Source: Caldicellulosiruptor saccharolyticus DSM 8903 (lineage in GTDB: Bacteria > Bacillota > Thermoanaerobacteria > Caldicellulosiruptorales > Caldicellulosiruptoraceae). Taken from it: 64,000 nt of DNA. Below are positions 1-9,937 of the stretch, one piece after another. The notes beneath the pieces were generated by a model, which saw only the letters and a list, made by a program, of their open reading frames with translations, did not search any database and was not told where the DNA came from. The first letter of the stretch is position 1; each line of letters starts with the position of its first letter. A program made the position numbers and the translations under genes. The DNA lies in NCBI RefSeq assembly GCF_000016545.1, contig NC_009437.1, forward strand, positions 2,906,276 through 2,970,275, in the 5' to 3' direction.

Positions 1-139
1 GCATAACACTGTTAAATCCCATTTCTTTTATTTCTTCTATAGCATTTTCGATGAACTTCTTATCGCTAAAAGCTGGTTCATAGAAGTTGCCAAACCAAAT
101 ATTAAAAAAAGGTTTACCTGACTTCTTACATTTAATCAA
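1..139 (-). CDS. partial N-terminus of an unidentified protein, possibly a glycosidase
   Basis: An open frame runs off the left edge on the minus strand. The best start is a TTG at 139, preceded by AAGGGG at a spacing of about 9 bases; the frame stays open upstream only to a nearby TAA. The visible 46 residues include GKPFFNIWFGNFYEPAFSD followed by a helix ending in GFNSVM. That pattern resembles the first strand-helix of a TIM-barrel enzyme, but the family cannot be named from this fragment. It lies downstream of the sugar permease genes on the same strand, so a carbohydrate-related role is likely by context only. Confidence 0.5.
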   Translation of the reverse strand, partial: MIKCKKSGKPFFNIWFGNFYEPAFSDKKFIENAIEEIKEMGFNSVM

Positions 140-238
140 CCATGTGCACCCCTTATATATACCCTTTTAATTAATATATTTAGTGTTGAAAAATCTAAAA
201 TTTATCTCTTCTGTAAAGAAATAAACCGGAACTTTCAC

Positions 239-1132
239 TTATCCTTTAACTGCTCCAATTACAAGTCCTTTTATAAAGTATTTTTGTAAGAAAGGATAAA
301 GAAATATGATTGGTCCTATAGTAACAACAGTTGTTGCCATTCTAACAGTTTGTTGAGGTAGGATATAATTTACTGGCATATTCATTTCCTGGGCGTATTG
401 TGTTAACATTTGGATATCACGCATTATTGCCATTATCAGGTATTGCAAAGTATACAACTTTTGATCTGTGATGTACAAAACACATTTAAACCATTCATTC
501 CAGTAACCCAATGCATAAAAGAGAGATAACGTAGCAATAGCTGGTTTTGATAAAGGCAATATGATCTTCCACAAAATATAAACTTCACTTGCTCCATCTA
601 TCCTTGCTGATTCTGCTAATGAATCAGGAATAGTTCCAAAGAAATTTCTCAAAACAAACAAATTCCACGGATTTATCAATGAAGGGATAATATATACCCA
701 TATGGTGTTATCTAAATGCAAATATCGCGTGATAAGAATATAGCTAGGAACTAATCCCCCGCTGAACAACATAGTAATATATACATACATTGCAATATAA
801 TTTCTATACTTCAAATTTTTTACAGACAAAGGATAAGCCATTAAAGAAGTAACAATCATACTCAAAACAGTTCCTACAACAGTTACGAAAATTGTCACTT
901 TATACGCATTTAATACTACATTCCCCTTAAAAACTATCTTGTATGCGTCAAATGATATTCTTTTTGGGATCAATGTGAATCCATTGGCAGCCAAGTCTGC
1001 CTCGGGAACAATAGAATTTATTATAACTAAAATAAAAGGAATCAAACAAAATATTGAAAAAAGACCCATAAAAACGTATGATATCACTTCTAACATAATA
1101 TCACTTTTACTTCTGAATCTCATATCTGTCAC
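239..1132 (-). CDS. sugar ABC transporter permease, LplC/MalG type
   Basis: Inner-membrane permease of a CUT1-family oligosaccharide importer, 297 residues, the usual family length. It has a first membrane segment at about residues 14-38, several more hydrophobic segments, and the EAA loop near residue 180 (ESARIDGASEVYILWKI ending in LPLSKPA) that docks the ATPase. The C-terminus (KYFIKGLVIGAVKG) is typical of MalG/LplC proteins. It lies 8 bases downstream of the partner permease and is the last clear transporter gene of locus A. No ATPase gene is present in the locus, as is common in Firmicutes, where a shared MsmK-type ATPase serves many importers. Confidence 0.93.
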   Translation of the reverse strand: MTDMRFRSKSDIMLEVISYVFMGLFSIFCLIPFILVIINSIVPEADLAANGFTLIPKRISFDAYKIVFKGNVVLNAYKVTIFVTVVGTVLSMIVTSLMAYPLSVKNLKYRNYIAMYVYITMLFSGGLVPSYILITRYLHLDNTIWVYIIPSLINPWNLFVLRNFFGTIPDSLAESARIDGASEVYILWKIILPLSKPAIATLSLFYALGYWNEWFKCVLYITDQKLYTLQYLIMAIMRDIQMLTQYAQEMNMPVNYILPQQTVRMATTVVTIGPIIFLYPFLQKYFIKGLVIGAVKG

Positions 1133-1140
1133 CTTCTTTT

Positions 1141-2064
1141 TCAGAATATAGCAGCTTCTTCATCAATTCTTTTTACTAAAGTATTAACTATGACAACTAA
1201 AATAAACCCTACTATTGACTGCATCAGACCAACTGCTGCTGACATTCCAACGTCATTTAACTGTCGGAGAGCTCTAAATACATAAGTATCAATGACATCT
1301 GTTGTTGGAAATAACAGAGAATTGTCTCCAACCAAAGCATATATCATCCCAAAATCGCCTTTAAAAATATTTCCTAAACCCATTAATGTCAAAAGAATTG
1401 CAGGCTGTTTTAATTCTGGAAGAGTAATATACCTGATACACTGAAGCCTGCTTGCACCATCAATTCTTGCTGCTTCAAATAGCTCAGGATCAATTCCAGT
1501 AATAGTGGCAAGGTAAATTATAGACCCCCACCCAGCACCTTTCCAAATTCTCAAAATAGTCAGCAATAATGGCCAAGGCCGTGGGTCACCATAAAAATTG
1601 ATGGGTTCTAAACCCATGCTTTTTAATACTTTATTTATCAATCCGCTTTCTGGTGAACAAAGAGTTAACAAAAACATTGCTACCACTGTCCAAGACAAAA
1701 AATGAGGTAAGATAGAAACACTTTGAGACACTTTTCTATAAATTGGGTTAGTAATTTCATTTAACAAAACAGCTATTCCGATGGAAAATATCAAACCGGT
1801 AAAGATGAATAACAAGTTTAAGTATAATGTATTAAATACAATACGTGGTAAATCGCCACTTTCTATAACAAATCTTATATTGCGCAATCCCACAAACTTA
1901 CTTCCAAATATTCCCTTAGAATAATCAAAATCTTGAAATGCTATTATAATCCCAATGTATGTTATATAATCAAAAATAAAAAAGAAAATTATACCCGGCA
2001 AGGTCATTAGATAAAGTGCTTTATTTTTAGTTAATTCATATATTACTGAACCTTTTTTTCTCAT
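1141..2064 (-). CDS. sugar ABC transporter permease, LplB type
   Basis: Second membrane subunit of the locus A importer, 307 residues. A basic N-terminus (MRKKGS) is followed by a membrane segment at about residues 15-40. The EAA motif (FEAARIDGASRLQCIRYITLPELKQPA) sits near residues 195-225, and the DFGMIY region after it is characteristic of the LplB/YtcP family. It pairs with the LplC-like gene immediately downstream. A stable hairpin lies between it and the upstream solute-binding protein gene, which probably sets a lower expression level for the permeases than for the binding protein. Confidence 0.93.
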   Translation of the reverse strand: MRKKGSVIYELTKNKALYLMTLPGIIFFFIFDYITYIGIIIAFQDFDYSKGIFGSKFVGLRNIRFVIESGDLPRIVFNTLYLNLLFIFTGLIFSIGIAVLLNEITNPIYRKVSQSVSILPHFLSWTVVAMFLLTLCSPESGLINKVLKSMGLEPINFYGDPRPWPLLLTILRIWKGAGWGSIIYLATITGIDPELFEAARIDGASRLQCIRYITLPELKQPAILLTLMGLGNIFKGDFGMIYALVGDNSLLFPTTDVIDTYVFRALRQLNDVGMSAAVGLMQSIVGFILVVIVNTLVKRIDEEAAIF

Positions 2065-2100
2065 ATTTTTTCCCGTCCTTCGGTTAGTTTTTTATTTTTG

Positions 2101-2133
2101 GAGGGGAGAAGGTAAAAGATCACCTTCCCCCTC
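2101..2133 (-). terminator. intercistronic hairpin between solute-binding protein and permease genes
   Basis: GAGGGGAGAAGGT pairs with ACCTTCCCCCTC (one bulge) around an 8-base loop, in the gap between the binding-protein stop and the permease start. On the minus strand it is followed by an A-rich stretch rather than a strong T-run. It is therefore more likely a leaky terminator or an mRNA 3'-end stabiliser than a full stop. Confidence 0.6.
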
Positions 2134-2161
2134 ATCGTTCCACAAAACCTAGTCTACTACC

Positions 2162-3772
2162 TTACTTCTTACCACCATATTTTTGATCGAGAAATGCCTG
2201 AAGCTGTTTTCTCAATTCTTTTCTTACCTTTTCAAATCCAGCTGCTTTTATTCTCTTCACAAATTCCTGCACCTTTGCCTCTGGGTCAGGATAAAGTCCT
2301 GCACAAAGTGGAAGTTGATATGTTGATTGAATACTACTAATCTTTGCCATTTCAACTTTTACAGGTGTCTGATCAAATGTAAATCCTGCCAATGGCGACT
2401 TGCTATAAGTATCAAACCTGTATTGATAATCAAACCACTTTTTGATTTCACTTGGCAAATCAGCTGGTTTTCTTACATAAGTCGGATTCCATGTCAACTG
2501 ATAACCAGGAAACTGATAGAGATTATTGGGATCAACACTTGGAATTTTATATTGATCACGTCCTACAGGGATCCAATCTTTATTCTTTATACCAAACTGG
2601 AACAAATCGTGATTTTCCTGATTTTGGAATATCCAGTCTAAAAATTGCATTACTCTATCAACCTTTTTTGATGTTTTCGGAACACAAACATAATTTGAAA
2701 CTTTCATTGTTGTCCAATAAGCTCCTTTTTTCATTGCTAACACATTCTTGTTTTCACAGATAAGAACACCTAATTCCGCACCAGGAACATTTTGTTTAAG
2801 TGTAGCTTGAGTGCTCACAAATCCACTCAAATTACCCTCACATACTGCATATTTACCTATTAAGAATGGAGTGTTGTCACGAGAAGCGTATATTGAATCT
2901 TTGTCAACAAGTGGATAGAATTTTCTTGCCATCTTTACATAGTATAAATAAGTGTCAAGTTTGTTATACGGTGGTGGATAGGCTGAAAATGCAGATTCAC
3001 CTTCACCGGGTACTGCTATTTGTTGAACTCTCTTATAATCAGGCGAAAGCAAAGCCATAGCTCCAGTAAATACCCAACTCATTACCTGTTGAACACGCGG
3101 ATTTGGTTCTACATTGGGATTGACTTTGAAAGCTCTTGCCCAACCAGCATTGCCCAAATAAATTGTTTTAATATTTTTTTCGTTCTTTTGAACCAAACTC
3201 ATAAACTTATACAGATCATCATAATTTTTCAACTCGCCCAATCCATATTTCTTTGCTAAATCTAACCTATAAAAAACTACCTGGAAATCAGTCAATGATT
3301 CAGTAAGAGGTACAGCTATCAATTTTCCAAAAAATTTATTAGCTTCCAAAAAATCTTTTGGAAAAGCTTTGTAAAGCCCTGGATATTTTTTAGGATTATT
3401 AAAGTATTTTTCTAAATCATTATACACATCTTGCGTAGCAAAAGTATTTAAATTCATCCATGGAGCATCAAAAACAAGGTCCATCTCCTCTTTTGCTGCC
3501 ACCATCATTTTCATTTTATCCTTGTAGTCTGCGCTTGTCGGAATAATAGTAAGATTGAGTTTAATATTAAGAGTATTTTTGGTCCTTTTTTCAAACTCTG
3601 ATATTACACGATCCACATTTTTGAAAAGACTACTTCCACCCCAAAAGTACAATTTCAATGTGGTTTGAGGCGGAGCCGACTTAACCATTTGTGGCTGGAG
3701 GGAAACTATACTTAATAATATAAAGCACACAACCACAACCAAACATAAAGCTTTTTTGATAAACCTTTTCAT
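2162..3772 (-). CDS. extracellular solute-binding protein, LplA-like
   Basis: Substrate receptor of the locus A importer, 536 residues, within the range of the large LipO/LplA subfamily of family-1 binding proteins. It begins with a basic, hydrophobic signal peptide (MKRFIKKALCLVVVVCF, then a hydrophobic core to about residue 32); no clear lipobox cysteine follows, so anchoring is uncertain. Start choice is supported by AGGGAGGTT ahead of ATG. It is transcribed towards the two permeases, in the usual order receptor-permease-permease. The substrate is not readable from sequence; the neighbouring lyase and uronyl hydrolase suggest an acidic oligosaccharide. Confidence 0.9.
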   Translation of the reverse strand: MKRFIKKALCLVVVVCFILLSIVSLQPQMVKSAPPQTTLKLYFWGGSSLFKNVDRVISEFEKRTKNTLNIKLNLTIIPTSADYKDKMKMMVAAKEEMDLVFDAPWMNLNTFATQDVYNDLEKYFNNPKKYPGLYKAFPKDFLEANKFFGKLIAVPLTESLTDFQVVFYRLDLAKKYGLGELKNYDDLYKFMSLVQKNEKNIKTIYLGNAGWARAFKVNPNVEPNPRVQQVMSWVFTGAMALLSPDYKRVQQIAVPGEGESAFSAYPPPYNKLDTYLYYVKMARKFYPLVDKDSIYASRDNTPFLIGKYAVCEGNLSGFVSTQATLKQNVPGAELGVLICENKNVLAMKKGAYWTTMKVSNYVCVPKTSKKVDRVMQFLDWIFQNQENHDLFQFGIKNKDWIPVGRDQYKIPSVDPNNLYQFPGYQLTWNPTYVRKPADLPSEIKKWFDYQYRFDTYSKSPLAGFTFDQTPVKVEMAKISSIQSTYQLPLCAGLYPDPEAKVQEFVKRIKAAGFEKVRKELRKQLQAFLDQKYGGKK

Positions 3773-3936
3773 GACACTTTAACCTCCCTGCTTGAATTTT
3801 TATTTATTTTTTCACTTTATACTCTACTTTCGCTTTTTGTTTTGTTCAAGTTAGAAGTTTTATCAGTTTGAAGTATTGATGTATTGTTAACTGTTTTGTT
3901 TATATCAATAATTTATAAAATAAAAAAACACACAAT

Positions 3937-6333
3937 TTAAACTAAGTCTTTTTGCCTATGTTCTTTTCTAAATTCTTCCGCAGTCTTACCAGTATACCTT
4001 TTAAATGTAATATAGAAATACCTATTATCTGAAAAACCTACCAACTCAGCAATTTTCTTGACCGTATAGTCAGTTTGTATTAAAAGCTCTTTTGCCTTAT
4101 TCATTCTCACCTCTAACAAGTAATCAGAAGGGGATATATTGTATATCTCTTTAAAAATTAGTCTTACATAGTTTGGTGACAAATTGACTTTATCCGCAAG
4201 AGTATATATAGTGATATCTGGTCTAGAATAATTTTCATCTATGTATTCCTTTACTTGTTGGGCTACTTCTTTTTTCTTTACTAAAGTTTCATTTTCAAAT
4301 GTTTTAGCTAGTTCAGTAGATATTGTTAACATAAGCTTTTTAATTTCTTCTAATGTTTCATATTCTTGAATCTGGGTAAACAAAGATTTAAAGTTATACA
4401 GGCTTGTCACTTTAACTTCCTTACTGACCAGCGAAGAAACGTTAAAAGTACGATTTAACATAATACTGAGTTGAATTATAGATTGAAAAACGTCATCCGG
4501 AGTAAAATTGCTAATATAATCAAAAAACATATTCACCGCTTCCTCAATTTTTGATGGACATTTTGATTTAATAGCTTTTATAATCTGATTCTCAATATCA
4601 TATGGATATTCTCTTTTCGAATCTTCATTAACAGTGTCAAATACAGATATAACTTGGTTAAAACCTTTCAAAAGCCTGTAGCTTAACAAGTTCATCGCTC
4701 TCTCATAGGAATTATTAATCAAATTTATGGAATGAACTATATTTCCAACTGTTACAGTGACAGACAAATTCAAGAATTTATTTATATTATTTTTAACTTT
4801 GTTTGCATATTCAACAAGCTCATTCATATCCAATTCTCTACCGTGCTTATCATTTCCCACAATTATACTTACATAATTCAAACCATTCTCTACACTTTCA
4901 GTAACATAACGTTCACTCAATGTTTCCTCTGCTACATTTAATATCGAAAATTTAAAAAGAGATATATCCTTTGCTCTATACATCATACAAAGATTCTTAA
5001 AATTATCCAATGCAATTATGATAACAGCAAAAGAAGAAGAATTAGCTAATTTTATTTCATATTGTTTCATCAACTGCTTTACTTTTCCTTCATTAGTCGA
5101 AACATATTCACCATTAAGTAAACGAAGAATAATTTCTTTCTTCTTTGCACTCACCATTATATCTACATCTCTTGTGAGTTTCCTCAAATTGTCAATTAAA
5201 TTGTTAAATGCAAAATTTAAGAACGTATACTCATCCATTTCGGAAACTGAAGCAACTTTTTTCTGTCTTATCTCATTAACCAATCGTCCTATAGGCAAAT
5301 ACATTTTTTGAGTGAATAAAAAAGCAATAAAAATTCCAACTAACAGAAACACAATTGTTATCAAAATCATTTGTTTCTTTGCAATAGTTGAAACATTTAG
5401 TAGTCGATTATATTCACCCACACCCACTATTGTCCAACCCAAATTTTCAGACCTTACGTATGAAACAAATATCTTTTTGCTGTTATATTCTCCGACAAAG
5501 TCACCAGCTTTAGTAGAAGAAGTGATTATTCGCTTTATAAATTTTTCCTCCCCCATACTTTTCCCTATCATTCTTTCGTCGTTATGGGATATGACATAAC
5601 CTTCTTTATCAATTATAAAGACCTGAAACTGGTCATCTATTTTACCACTTGTCAAAGTTTTTTGAATATCTGCTTGTTTAAAATTAATGATGAATGCAGA
5701 ATCTGATATTCCTTTTTCTGGCATATAAAAAAGAAGGGTAATGAAATTCTGTGAAAAGGTTGTGTTAAAAATTTTGTACTTTGTTGCTCGTGCTATAAAT
5801 AAACATCTATATCTTTCTTTTACGTCATTTATTAATTCCAATGCATCCTTATCATAAAATGATTCCCATCTATCAATAAATGTATATCCATCAGAAGTGG
5901 CAGAAAATACAAGTCTTACTTCTGCATTACAAATGTATACCGAATATATCATTTTATTAAGATTTAAAATCCTTTTTAATTTTTCCATAATATTGTATTT
6001 ATCCACCCAGTCAAAAGTAGTCCCATACAACCCATTTACTATGTCAGTATCTGATTGATATATAGAATACAAAAAACTGAATGTATTGAAAAAAATACTA
6101 TCCGCTGTATTATAAGATTGTAATACCATATTATGTGTTATTCTCTTAACTTCATTTATTTGTTTTGCTGTATATGTTTTTATCAAAAGAAACGATAACG
6201 AAGAGGTTAACACAACACTTATAAGAAGATATGAAAATAAAATTTTTAAAAGAACTGTATTTTTTCTGCCGATTTGCTTTAAACTATCAAAAAACTTTTT
6301 CAACATTGATATATTCCCTCTCTTTTCAAGCAC
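3937..6333 (-). CDS. membrane-anchored AraC-family regulator with extracellular sensor
   Basis: A 798-residue one-piece sensor-regulator. Membrane segments lie at about residues 30-50 and 325-345, bracketing an extracytoplasmic Cache-like domain. A cytoplasmic linker follows, and an AraC-type double helix-turn-helix at about 690-795 (DITIYTLADKVNLSPNYVR and KKIAELVGFSDNRYFY are the two recognition units). Proteins of this architecture control adjacent LplABC-type importers in Firmicutes, binding sugar outside or via the receptor and activating transcription. It sits between the lyase gene and the transporter genes on the same strand, so it probably regulates both. Confidence 0.9.
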   Translation of the reverse strand: MLEKRGNISMLKKFFDSLKQIGRKNTVLLKILFSYLLISVVLTSSLSFLLIKTYTAKQINEVKRITHNMVLQSYNTADSIFFNTFSFLYSIYQSDTDIVNGLYGTTFDWVDKYNIMEKLKRILNLNKMIYSVYICNAEVRLVFSATSDGYTFIDRWESFYDKDALELINDVKERYRCLFIARATKYKIFNTTFSQNFITLLFYMPEKGISDSAFIINFKQADIQKTLTSGKIDDQFQVFIIDKEGYVISHNDERMIGKSMGEEKFIKRIITSSTKAGDFVGEYNSKKIFVSYVRSENLGWTIVGVGEYNRLLNVSTIAKKQMILITIVFLLVGIFIAFLFTQKMYLPIGRLVNEIRQKKVASVSEMDEYTFLNFAFNNLIDNLRKLTRDVDIMVSAKKKEIILRLLNGEYVSTNEGKVKQLMKQYEIKLANSSSFAVIIIALDNFKNLCMMYRAKDISLFKFSILNVAEETLSERYVTESVENGLNYVSIIVGNDKHGRELDMNELVEYANKVKNNINKFLNLSVTVTVGNIVHSINLINNSYERAMNLLSYRLLKGFNQVISVFDTVNEDSKREYPYDIENQIIKAIKSKCPSKIEEAVNMFFDYISNFTPDDVFQSIIQLSIMLNRTFNVSSLVSKEVKVTSLYNFKSLFTQIQEYETLEEIKKLMLTISTELAKTFENETLVKKKEVAQQVKEYIDENYSRPDITIYTLADKVNLSPNYVRLIFKEIYNISPSDYLLEVRMNKAKELLIQTDYTVKKIAELVGFSDNRYFYITFKRYTGKTAEEFRKEHRQKDLV

Positions 6334-6422
6334 ATTTTTAGTTTAGAGTTTTTAATATAAGTTTAATTTAAAAGAAGTTTTTTTCGTAATGTTAATTTTT
6401 AAAAAAAAAGAAATAAAGCAGC

Positions 6423-6445
6423 AGGGGAAGAATACTCTTCCCCCT
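6423..6445 (-). terminator. hairpin downstream of the lyase gene
   Basis: AGGGGAAG pairs with CTTCCCCCT just after the lyase stop codon. A run of T appears on the minus strand only about 13 bases further on. It may act as a partial terminator between the lyase gene and the AraC-type regulator gene. Confidence 0.55.
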
Positions 6446-6449
6446 CAGT

Positions 6450-9400
6450 TTAAATATCGTTATTTGTTGACTCTTTCATTATATCGAAACCTTTTATTTC
6501 AATAAACTCAACTTCAGGTTTAGCTTCCTTTTTGTTTAAATTCCTATACATTATCTGGTGTTCTCTTCCATCGTTTAGCATTACATGAATCACTCCATTC
6601 TCATCGACAGTACAATATTTAACCATTTTTTGAGACTCATATACTTCCATTAGATTTACAAATAATGCTTCTTCCCCTTCACTTCTAATACCTACTACTT
6701 TCCTTGCCTTTTTCTCTTTGCCTACTGGAAACACTCCACCAATAGAAAGTTTTAAAATTTTCCCTTCTAATTTTGAAATGTCAACTCTGATGACACTCTC
6801 TTGATTATAATCTATTGGCTCCCCACCTAAGCCTTTAGTAAACCTTTTTCCTTGAATAATAATGCTTCCTCCATAGTAATCTTTTGAAGTATCCTCATTG
6901 ATCTCACAATTTATAAACTTCTTAGGAATGTCTTCTCTGCACAAGTCCACTATCTTACCATCACTGGCTACAATAACAGGGTCTGCCCAAAAGATGGTCT
7001 TTAGAATATCTTTGGATTTTAAAACCAGAAAAGCGGGTTCAGCTTTTACTCGCATTTCTAATGTTTTTATACCTGCTATATCTAATTCTATGTCGTCTCT
7101 TCCTAAAACCCATGTTCCTAATTTTCCTTCCTTTAAAAGTTTTCCATCACCTATTATTTTATACCATACCCTCTTCTGAACATTCTGGGCTTCTGGAGCT
7201 GTGCCAATCCAAGCTATGAAATCTTGTGGCCACAGAGGATGTATATCAATATTTAAATTGCCTGGATCATTATATTTAGTCCGATCTTTTTCGTTATCCC
7301 CTGTAAAAATCATGTTTGAAGAAAGCCATGCAGGTAGTTTAATTTTAAACCAGTTACAGTCTGTAATAAACTGGGCACTGGTTAATGGATCAGTAGTTAA
7401 CTGTTCTGTATGTTCAATAAGATATTTTTGTTCTGCCTCAACAAACCTCACATTTTCTAAATGAAATAAACAGTCAAATATATGATTATTTGCACCTTTC
7501 AAATAATCCAAAGTCAGTAAATAATCATCTGTCAAAATTGCTAATCGACGCTGAAAGACAGGTTCAGTAAAACCGCTCATTTCTGCATATTTAGGATGGC
7601 TTGAAGGAATTGGTACATACCTTCCTTCTTCCCAACATTTTTCTTCAAATGTCTGTTTAGGATTATATTTGAGTCCTCCATACTGGGGATAAGCCCACTG
7701 AGTCTCTACTTCTACACATGCTACTTGCATTTTATTACCACTGTAAAACTGAGAAATTTTACCATGTTGAGGCATTTGTTGTTTTAGATCAACTACAACC
7801 ATATTGTGATTAATTGAGCTTTGGACATAAAACCTATACATAAAACTGGGGTAACTATACCAAATCACTTCAGGATTATAGAAACTTCTTCCGTAGCGCA
7901 TTAATGAAACTAAGCTACATCTATCAAAATGACCATGCGCTCCACCATGAACTCCAAATTTCAATACAGCTTGAATTCTATCTTTCATCTCTCTATTTTT
8001 GTCTTGAGCCCTTAATACCACAACACCCGAATGTGATGTATAAAATGATTTCTTATAAAATTCATAACTCTCTGTTGACAATTCTTCCACTCCAAATATC
8101 ACATCTCTTTCATTACTCTTTTTTATCATCTCTGCATATCTTGGATCTCTATAGTAAAAATAAGCTAAATCAAATACTTTTCCATCAAGTCTATGTTCGG
8201 TAGCATCGTTAAATCCAAAAATTACTCCCCTATAGTCGCTTACCATCAATAAACTGTCCCACAGATCCTTAATACACCTAAAATTACGATTACTTTTTGG
8301 ACCTGTATCAAGTTTCACAGCAATTCTTTCCAATGAATAATTCATTTCTGGAACTACACATTCTTTATAATTTGGTGAATATTTCCTGTGACCGATATCG
8401 TAGCCCCATTTATCACAGGCATTAGCAATAAGGGTTAGTTCACGAGCAGCAGCAATGTTATAACCTATTGAACACTCAAACCACCAACCATCATCCAAAA
8501 TTCCTTTTGAAATCTGTTCTTCAACTCCAAATGGTCCAAATAAAAATCTTTCAAGCCAATAAAAGTCCTTTATTACCAAGCTACTAAACACAGCTCCGGC
8601 AAGTTCAAAAATTTCCCAATTACTAATTCCTCTTATTGCCTTATCAAGCATATTTAAGTATAATCTAAAAGCATTTTGAATATTTTTATGATCTTCTTCA
8701 TTTAATACTTCAGCATTATATATTAAATCATAGGCTAAAGCTAAATGTTTAAAAAAATGTCCTTCCTGAACCATTGAACAATTACAAACCTGATATGTAG
8801 CTGGATATCCTATGTTTGGATCTCCAAAAATTTTCAGCATTTTAGCGACTTTTTCAGCAAATCTTTTTTCTAAAGTTAGTTGATAAGCATATGCACAGTT
8901 CACCATTTCTTCCTCATCTGTATAGGAATAGAACAAATAACTACTATCTCTTTTTTCAGGAGGCATCCAATTTTCTGCTCGTTCAATTATTTTTTTTGCT
9001 TCTTTCTTTGCCCATTCATATTTTTCGATCTTTTCTCTTACTCTTTGCCATCCTTCAACTGTGTGAATTAGATAAGGATTTTTTAACGTACATACCGTAA
9101 TGAACTCTATTGTCTCGAATTCTAAATTATTCGACGCACTTGTATAATATATTTTTACTTTTTGTTTTTCTATACCACCTTCTGGAACTCTATCACTTAT
9201 CTTCACATTTATTTTAACATTTACCTGTTCGTCAGGCTTTAAAATCACTTTATCTGGCTTTATTTCTGTCTCCATTACTTCCCAACCATACTTTTCTTGT
9301 TCTATCCAAATTACCTTCGTAATACTCGAAATGTTCTTTATCTTTACTTCATATTCTATAATTTCACCTATTTTACCCGCTCTCGAAAGTAGTTCACAAG

Positions 9401-9920
9401 AAATCACGATATCTCTTCCATTCGCTAAGTATAAATCCTTTAACAACACTTCCCCTTTTACACCACTGTTTTTAATTTCAAATGATATTCTTTCTACAAA
9501 CCTGTGAACTCTTTTAAAACATCTGTAATGATTGAACTCTTCAATAGGAATTGATAATTTATGCCATCCCTTACCTATTATACTTACCGTTTTCTTCAAA
9601 ACTTCTTCGATTCCCTTTTCATTATAATTGTCTCGTTGTTGATTAGTAACCAAATTGAGAGTATGCAATCTAATTTCTAACTCCAATAATTCCTCTCCAG
9701 GATTGTAAATTTCAAAAATTAAATATCTCCACTCACTTAAATCAACATTTATTTTGCAAAAATTTACTAATCCCTTTTTCCACCAGAGTCCCTTTTCTTT
9801 TAGGTTAAAAACCAATTCGCACTTGTTGGTTTCTGTTATCCTTAAAAATTGCTTATCATCCTCAGTAACCATAAAAGAATTCTCCTGCACTGGAGTATAG
9901 TGTTCAAGTATATTTAACAT
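6450..9920 (-). CDS. heparinase II/III-family polysaccharide lyase, multidomain
   Basis: A very large (1156 residues) lyase-type enzyme without a signal peptide, so probably cytoplasmic and acting on imported oligosaccharides. Apparent order: an N-terminal beta-rich region (1-165), an Ig-like segment (about 170-285), an alpha-helical toroid (about 290-630), then the heparinase II/III beta-sandwich. The signature GGAHGHFDRCSL is near residue 655, followed by NHNMVVVDLKQQ. The last 150 residues (KGLGGEPIDYN, VRVDISKLEGK) resemble an NPCBM-type carbohydrate-binding fold. The family cleaves uronate-containing polysaccharides by beta-elimination; the exact substrate is unknown. A good AAAGGAGG supports the start. 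Products would feed the GH88 enzyme upstream in the same operon. Confidence 0.85.
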   Translation of the reverse strand: MLNILEHYTPVQENSFMVTEDDKQFLRITETNKCELVFNLKEKGLWWKKGLVNFCKINVDLSEWRYLIFEIYNPGEELLELEIRLHTLNLVTNQQRDNYNEKGIEEVLKKTVSIIGKGWHKLSIPIEEFNHYRCFKRVHRFVERISFEIKNSGVKGEVLLKDLYLANGRDIVISCELLSRAGKIGEIIEYEVKIKNISSITKVIWIEQEKYGWEVMETEIKPDKVILKPDEQVNVKINVKISDRVPEGGIEKQKVKIYYTSASNNLEFETIEFITVCTLKNPYLIHTVEGWQRVREKIEKYEWAKKEAKKIIERAENWMPPEKRDSSYLFYSYTDEEEMVNCAYAYQLTLEKRFAEKVAKMLKIFGDPNIGYPATYQVCNCSMVQEGHFFKHLALAYDLIYNAEVLNEEDHKNIQNAFRLYLNMLDKAIRGISNWEIFELAGAVFSSLVIKDFYWLERFLFGPFGVEEQISKGILDDGWWFECSIGYNIAAARELTLIANACDKWGYDIGHRKYSPNYKECVVPEMNYSLERIAVKLDTGPKSNRNFRCIKDLWDSLLMVSDYRGVIFGFNDATEHRLDGKVFDLAYFYYRDPRYAEMIKKSNERDVIFGVEELSTESYEFYKKSFYTSHSGVVVLRAQDKNREMKDRIQAVLKFGVHGGAHGHFDRCSLVSLMRYGRSFYNPEVIWYSYPSFMYRFYVQSSINHNMVVVDLKQQMPQHGKISQFYSGNKMQVACVEVETQWAYPQYGGLKYNPKQTFEEKCWEEGRYVPIPSSHPKYAEMSGFTEPVFQRRLAILTDDYLLTLDYLKGANNHIFDCLFHLENVRFVEAEQKYLIEHTEQLTTDPLTSAQFITDCNWFKIKLPAWLSSNMIFTGDNEKDRTKYNDPGNLNIDIHPLWPQDFIAWIGTAPEAQNVQKRVWYKIIGDGKLLKEGKLGTWVLGRDDIELDIAGIKTLEMRVKAEPAFLVLKSKDILKTIFWADPVIVASDGKIVDLCREDIPKKFINCEINEDTSKDYYGGSIIIQGKRFTKGLGGEPIDYNQESVIRVDISKLEGKILKLSIGGVFPVGKEKKARKVVGIRSEGEEALFVNLMEVYESQKMVKYCTVDENGVIHVMLNDGREHQIMYRNLNKKEAKPEVEFIEIKGFDIMKESTNNDI

Positions 9921-9937
9921 TCCAATCTTGTCCTCCT